The position numbers and the translations under genes were made by a program. From JAUVKA01 sp964465145 (lineage in GTDB: Bacteria > Bacteroidota > Bacteroidia > Bacteroidales > UBA12481): DNA of 26,736 bases. This document shows, piece after piece, positions 23,064-26,736 of this stretch (the first letter of the stretch is position 1; every line of letters begins with the position of its first letter). Under the pieces are notes generated by a model that did not search any database, was not told where the DNA came from, and worked only from the letters and a program-made list of their open reading frames with translations. The stretch lies in the NCBI GenBank assembly GCA_964465145.1, contig CAYXJR010000060.1, positions 1 through 26,736 on the forward strand. The letters are read 5' to 3'.

Positions 23064-23191
23064 CCCCGTAGGGGTTATACCAATCTGAGGCAAAAGGCAA
23101 AAAGGCAGAAGGCAAAATGTTAATCCCCTACGGGGAAAATGTTGCGGGTGTGGGGTGCAATATTTGCTACAATTATTAAACCGCTACGCGG
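23064..23191. repeat. Cluster of three REP-like palindromes
   Basis: CCCCGTAGGGG (23064-23074), its reverse complement CCCCTACGGGG (23125-23135), and the variant CCGCTACGCGG (23181-23191). Read in one direction they share the form TAAn-CC(C/G)CTACG(G/C)GG. The first two are inverted relative to each other, as in paired REP (BIME) units. No REP-associated transposase is in the window. Confidence 0.7.
23089..23117. repeat. Heptamer array K (GGCAAAA)
   Basis: GGCAAAA, GGCAAAAA, GGCAGAA and GGCAAAA. The units are the same as in array E at 9816. It lies in the loop between two inverted REP-like palindromes. Confidence 0.88.
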
Positions 23192-23258
23192 TATTATCAT
23201 AATATTAAACCTAATTACGGATCAACAGATCTCCTAATCTACCGATTTACCGAATTTC

Positions 23259-23279
23259 TTCATTCTTCATTCTTCATTT
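23259..23279. repeat. Heptamer array L (TTCATTC)
   Basis: TTCATTC x2 and TTCATTT, ending seven bases before a possible -7 box (TATCTTTA) of the large exported protein gene. The arrangement resembles array I before mnmA. Confidence 0.85.
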
Positions 23280-23365
23280 TTTTTATATCTTTATCATAAG
23301 CTAATCCAAAAACAAAAGCTCCCCCGCTGAATTTAATTATGCCTGGTCTGTCAGGACGGTTGACT

Positions 23366-26300
23366 ATGAAAAAGACCTTGATACTCGGTTTTCTTTTGAT
23401 TTTCAGTCTTGGGGGTAATTTTGCTCAAAAAAAGTCCCACCAATTATTTCTGGATGCCATTGCCAATGAAGATTTAAAATCATTATCTGCCGGATGCCAG
23501 ATAGGACAGACTATCACTGAAATTTCGCTTAATAATGTTAGGACTTATCTTCATACAGATGGAATCCTTTGGTATGATCCAAATAATCAACGTGGAGGAT
23601 ATGAAATCCCAAAGGGATCAGGAAAAACATCAATCTATTCGGGTGGCATTTGGATAGGGGGAACGGATATTAATGGAGTGCTTAAACTTTCTGCAGCCAT
23701 TTATAAGGGTTCCAGAAATTATTGGCCAGGTCCACTGAAAACTGTGGTCGGAGAAGAAGGTACAACTGATTATGAGAGCTGTTATCAATATGATAGACAT
23801 TATCATATCAGCCGCCAACAGGTTGAGACATTCCGAGATTGGTATAATTCAACTGAAGAGGAAAGGTCAAAGTACTTCAGAGGATATTCAATTCCGCAAA
23901 TAATTTTAGACTGGCCTGCACATGGAGATGCTGCGGCAGGTTACGATTATTACCTGGCACCTTTCTGGGATAACAATAAGGATGGCACCTACAACCCGAT
24001 GGATGGTGACCACCCGTTCTTTGATTTGGATGGCATTCTTCCTTGTGGCACATCCCGGGAGCAAAGGCAGCCAAGGCTTTTTGGAGATGAAAATACCTGG
24101 TGGGTATATAATGATAATGGGAATATCCATAGTGGTCCCAATGGGGAAGCAATCGGGATGGAAATAAGAGCTCAGGCTTTTCAATTCTCTACTAATGATG
24201 AGCTTAATGATATGAGCTTCCTTAATTTTGAGCTCATCAACCGATCCAACCTCACGATGTTTGATAGCTATATCGGACTATATGTTGATGGTGATTTAGG
24301 GTATGCCTTCGACGATTTTACCGGATGTGACGTATCAAGAGGGGTAGGATATTTCTATAATGGTGAGAATGTTGACGGTAATGGAGAAGAGCATGCCTAT
24401 GGGGTAAACCCACCGGCTATAGGATTTGATTTCCTCGAGGGTCCTTATAAAGACCCAAATGGATTAGATGATTGTTCCAGCTACGATGAAAATAATAATC
24501 TGATTTGTAATGATTGTATTCTCAATGGTAATATAAATGGATTAAATTTTGGAGACGGTATTGTTGATAACGAGAGATTAGGAATGACCAGGTTCTCGGC
24601 TTACATAGTTCATGGAGGAGTCGGGCCATGCTGGTTCTGTTATCCTGATGATTATTTTGAGGCTTTTCATGGGTACAATTATATGGGTAAGCGATGGAGA
24701 TATTTTGCAAGCCATAATTATCCGGTTGAAGAGGAAGGCCCAATTACTGATTTCCAGTATCCAGGGTCTTCAGATCCATGCGGATGGGGGCAGGGTGGAA
24801 TTCCGATGCCTCCCTGGACTGAAGTAGATGCAGGTAACAGCCCGGCAGACAGAAGATTAATACAAATCTCCGGCCCATTCACCATGGAACCTGGTTCCGT
24901 TAATGATGTAACTATTGGAGTCGTCTGGGCAAGGTCTTATGATGGTGGACTCTTTGCTTCAGTGGACAAAATGCTCAAGGAAGATGAAAAGGCCCAAAGC
25001 CTGTTCGATAACTGCTTCCAGGTGATGGATGGGCCGGATGCACCGGAGCTAACCATTTTGGAGCAGGATAATAAATTGATTTTTCACATCTGGAATAAGC
25101 CAAACTCAAACAATTATCTGGAAAGATACAACGAAAGGGACCCATTTATTGTCTGCCCCCAGAATGATCCTGAATGTGACCCCGAATACAAATTCCAGGG
25201 ATACCAGGTTTGGCAATTGAAGGATCATAATTCAAGCCTTCAGGACGCGATTGAACTGGATCCGGATAATGCCCGGCTTATTTTCCAGTGCGATATACAG
25301 GACGGGATCAGCCAGATCGTTAATTATGAATGGAACCAGAAGATGCAGGCCAATATACCAAGAATTGAAGTGGAAGGTGCAGACCAGGGCATAGAACACT
25401 CCTTCGTAGTGGAGGAAGATCTATTCGCTAAAGGCTTTGATAAGCTGGTCAACTTCAAGGATTACTACTATGTTGCCATAGCCTATGCCCATAATAATTA
25501 CCTGCCATACGACCAGAATAAACCCGATAGCTTTGAAGGGCAGAAGATGCCATATAAGGCCGGCCGAAAAGGGGCTGACGGCCCGGTGAAGATTTACGGG
25601 GCTACTCCTCATAAAACTGAACCTGAAAACTTGGATCGGTTTCTCCAGGCCGGTTATGGCGATTCTCCCTTCATCACCCAGGTCGAAGGGCATGGCTCAG
25701 GCTTAAATATTCTTGAAATGAGCAGTGAGAGTCGTGATTCAATCATGGCCGGTCCTCCATGGAAGGTAGATCAAATTAAATATGAACACGGCAAGGGCCC
25801 CTTTGAGGTAAAAGTTATTGATCCTAATAATGTTATCGCGGATTTATATACAGTGAAATTTGATTCCGTCGACTACTTCAAAAGCAGCTCTTTCATGAAC
25901 GGTGAGATCGTTAACGGAAGCTGGTATGTCTATAACACTAAGGGTGATACGGTTTTTTCCGAAAGCATGATAAGCAGGGATTACGAACAGCTTATTCTAA
26001 ACTGGGGCCTGTCGATAAACATTACCCAGCAGGTGATACCCTTCAAGCCCGGGGCTGTCAACAACGGCTTCCTGGAAGCAACAATGGAATTTGAAGATCC
26101 GTCCAGACTCTGGTTAAGGTTTGTCCCGGATGATGACCGTGACAGCCCACGGAACTGGATACGCTCGGGTTACACTGGGAGCGACTATGATGGGGACCTT
26201 GATGCTGTTTACGAGAAGGTTCTTGGCGGTACCTGGGCTCCTTTCAAGCAAGCATACCTTGGAACCAATGGAGTGTCATATGACAAGGCCAGGGCAGCTA

Positions 26301-26736
26301 TTAATCCTTCAAAACAGCGGCTAGCCTCTGTAGATATTTACTTTACCCCCGACCGAAGAAAATGGACGCGCTCACCGGTAATAGAAACTACTGATGAAGA
26401 GGAACTGGCCCGCGGTGGTGTGGAAAAGTTTGACCTGAGGGTGGACCAATCTGTTGATAAATGGGGAGTTCCTGCTGAAGCCGGCAGCGGGGCAGACACT
26501 GTTAACGAAGAAGCTTCAAGCTATATCAGCGAAACCGGAATGGGCTGGTTCCCGGGTTACGCCATTGATGTGGCAACAGGCGAAAGGCTGAATATCGTCT
26601 ATGGAGAAAGCTCCTGGCTGACAGGTGATAACGGGGCCGATATGATGTGGAACCCGTCTCCCCGCGAAGGATCTAAAATCTATATGGCGCGCAATGGAGT
26701 AGATGTTGATCCCCTGGAAGTCTTTTTTGGAGGGAA
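23366..26736 (+). CDS. Large exported protein, probable type IX secretion cargo (3' end outside window)
   Basis: The frame opens at ATG 23366 and has no stop through 1,123 codons to the window edge, so the protein is larger than that. The signal peptide covers about 1-20 (GGNFAQ). The N-terminal region has the pattern seen in giant Bacteroidota surface proteins: NNVRTYLHTDGILWYD, GGYEIPKGSGKTSIYSGGIWIGG, YWPGPL. It is followed by acidic, Gly/Asn-rich beta regions with cysteine pairs (CWFC, CNDC, CPQNDPEC) and calcium-site-like runs such as DNNKDGTYNPMDGD. No catalytic domain was recognised. The type IX sorting domain would be at the C-terminus, which is not visible, so that call is by style only. 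A weak -7-like box (TATCTTTA) lies 73 bases upstream. Confidence 0.75.
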   Translation, partial: MKKTLILGFLLIFSLGGNFAQKKSHQLFLDAIANEDLKSLSAGCQIGQTITEISLNNVRTYLHTDGILWYDPNNQRGGYEIPKGSGKTSIYSGGIWIGGTDINGVLKLSAAIYKGSRNYWPGPLKTVVGEEGTTDYESCYQYDRHYHISRQQVETFRDWYNSTEEERSKYFRGYSIPQIILDWPAHGDAAAGYDYYLAPFWDNNKDGTYNPMDGDHPFFDLDGILPCGTSREQRQPRLFGDENTWWVYNDNGNIHSGPNGEAIGMEIRAQAFQFSTNDELNDMSFLNFELINRSNLTMFDSYIGLYVDGDLGYAFDDFTGCDVSRGVGYFYNGENVDGNGEEHAYGVNPPAIGFDFLEGPYKDPNGLDDCSSYDENNNLICNDCILNGNINGLNFGDGIVDNERLGMTRFSAYIVHGGVGPCWFCYPDDYFEAFHGYNYMGKRWRYFASHNYPVEEEGPITDFQYPGSSDPCGWGQGGIPMPPWTEVDAGNSPADRRLIQISGPFTMEPGSVNDVTIGVVWARSYDGGLFASVDKMLKEDEKAQSLFDNCFQVMDGPDAPELTILEQDNKLIFHIWNKPNSNNYLERYNERDPFIVCPQNDPECDPEYKFQGYQVWQLKDHNSSLQDAIELDPDNARLIFQCDIQDGISQIVNYEWNQKMQANIPRIEVEGADQGIEHSFVVEEDLFAKGFDKLVNFKDYYYVAIAYAHNNYLPYDQNKPDSFEGQKMPYKAGRKGADGPVKIYGATPHKTEPENLDRFLQAGYGDSPFITQVEGHGSGLNILEMSSESRDSIMAGPPWKVDQIKYEHGKGPFEVKVIDPNNVIADLYTVKFDSVDYFKSSSFMNGEIVNGSWYVYNTKGDTVFSESMISRDYEQLILNWGLSINITQQVIPFKPGAVNNGFLEATMEFEDPSRLWLRFVPDDDRDSPRNWIRSGYTGSDYDGDLDAVYEKVLGGTWAPFKQAYLGTNGVSYDKARAAINPSKQRLASVDIYFTPDRRKWTRSPVIETTDEEELARGGVEKFDLRVDQSVDKWGVPAEAGSGADTVNEEASSYISETGMGWFPGYAIDVATGERLNIVYGESSWLTGDNGADMMWNPSPREGSKIYMARNGVDVDPLEVFFGG

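Larger units (their letters stand above)
23063..23365. other. 303-bp gene-free region with REP-like palindromes and heptamer arrays
   Basis: No gene was found. The region holds three related palindromes, the GGCAAAA array K between the first two, the TTCATTC array L, and a possible weak promoter for the large exported protein (TATCTTTA at 23286-23293, one mismatch to TAnnTTTG). Confidence 0.7.

Noticed and set aside
23630..26324. Several short frames of 60-92 codons on both strands
   Set aside because: All overlap the single long open frame from 23366, which has consistent codon use and a signal peptide.

Overview
The window reads as chromosomal DNA from a member of the Bacteroidota, probably a free-living Bacteroidales/Marinilabiliales-type organism. 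The evidence is two lipoproteins with the Fibrobacter-succinogenes-type major domain, a DUF4249-like lipoprotein, a very large exported protein of the type IX secretion cargo style, a secreted sulfatase and a GH29 fucosidase, promoter boxes of the Bacteroidota TAnnTTTG kind, and few Shine-Dalgarno sites. No rRNA, tRNA, CRISPR, integrase or transposase gene was seen. The species cannot be named from this.

Layout. 1-118: heptamer repeat array. 119-1057: exported MsrB-MsrA fusion. 1059-2237 (-): PKD/FISUMP lipoprotein, divergent from a sulfatase (2404-3897). 4018-9815 (+), 'module A': TetR regulator behind a palindromic promoter, outer-membrane barrel, ABC ATPase, two FtsX/LolC-type permeases and a LolA-like periplasmic protein. 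9936-11956 (-): DUF4249-like lipoprotein and a second FISUMP lipoprotein. 12070-14130 (-): alpha-L-fucosidase with PA14 domain. 14326-20533 (-), 'module B': membrane-anchored AraC-type regulator, outer-membrane barrel, DUF2141 protein, MMPL/RND transporter and a second LolA-like protein. 20755-21933 (+): MnmA. 22060-23062 (-): thioredoxin lipoprotein and a truncated M1 aminopeptidase tail. 23063-23365: REP-like palindromes and heptamer arrays. 23366 to the window end (+): a large exported protein whose frame is open for 1,123 codons and runs off the edge.

Two things stand out. First, modules A and B have the same logic (transcription regulator, outer-membrane barrel, inner-membrane pump, LolA-fold shuttle) but different engines, an ABC ATPase in A and an RND pump in B. 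Together they suggest two parallel envelope-spanning routes for a hydrophobic or lipidated cargo. Second, nearly every intergenic gap carries a short degenerate tandem array, mostly with a strict 7-bp period but with different unit sequences from gap to gap. Some unit types recur kilobases apart. No gene in the window explains these arrays.

Translations were read by eye. Family names rest on motif recognition, not database searches.
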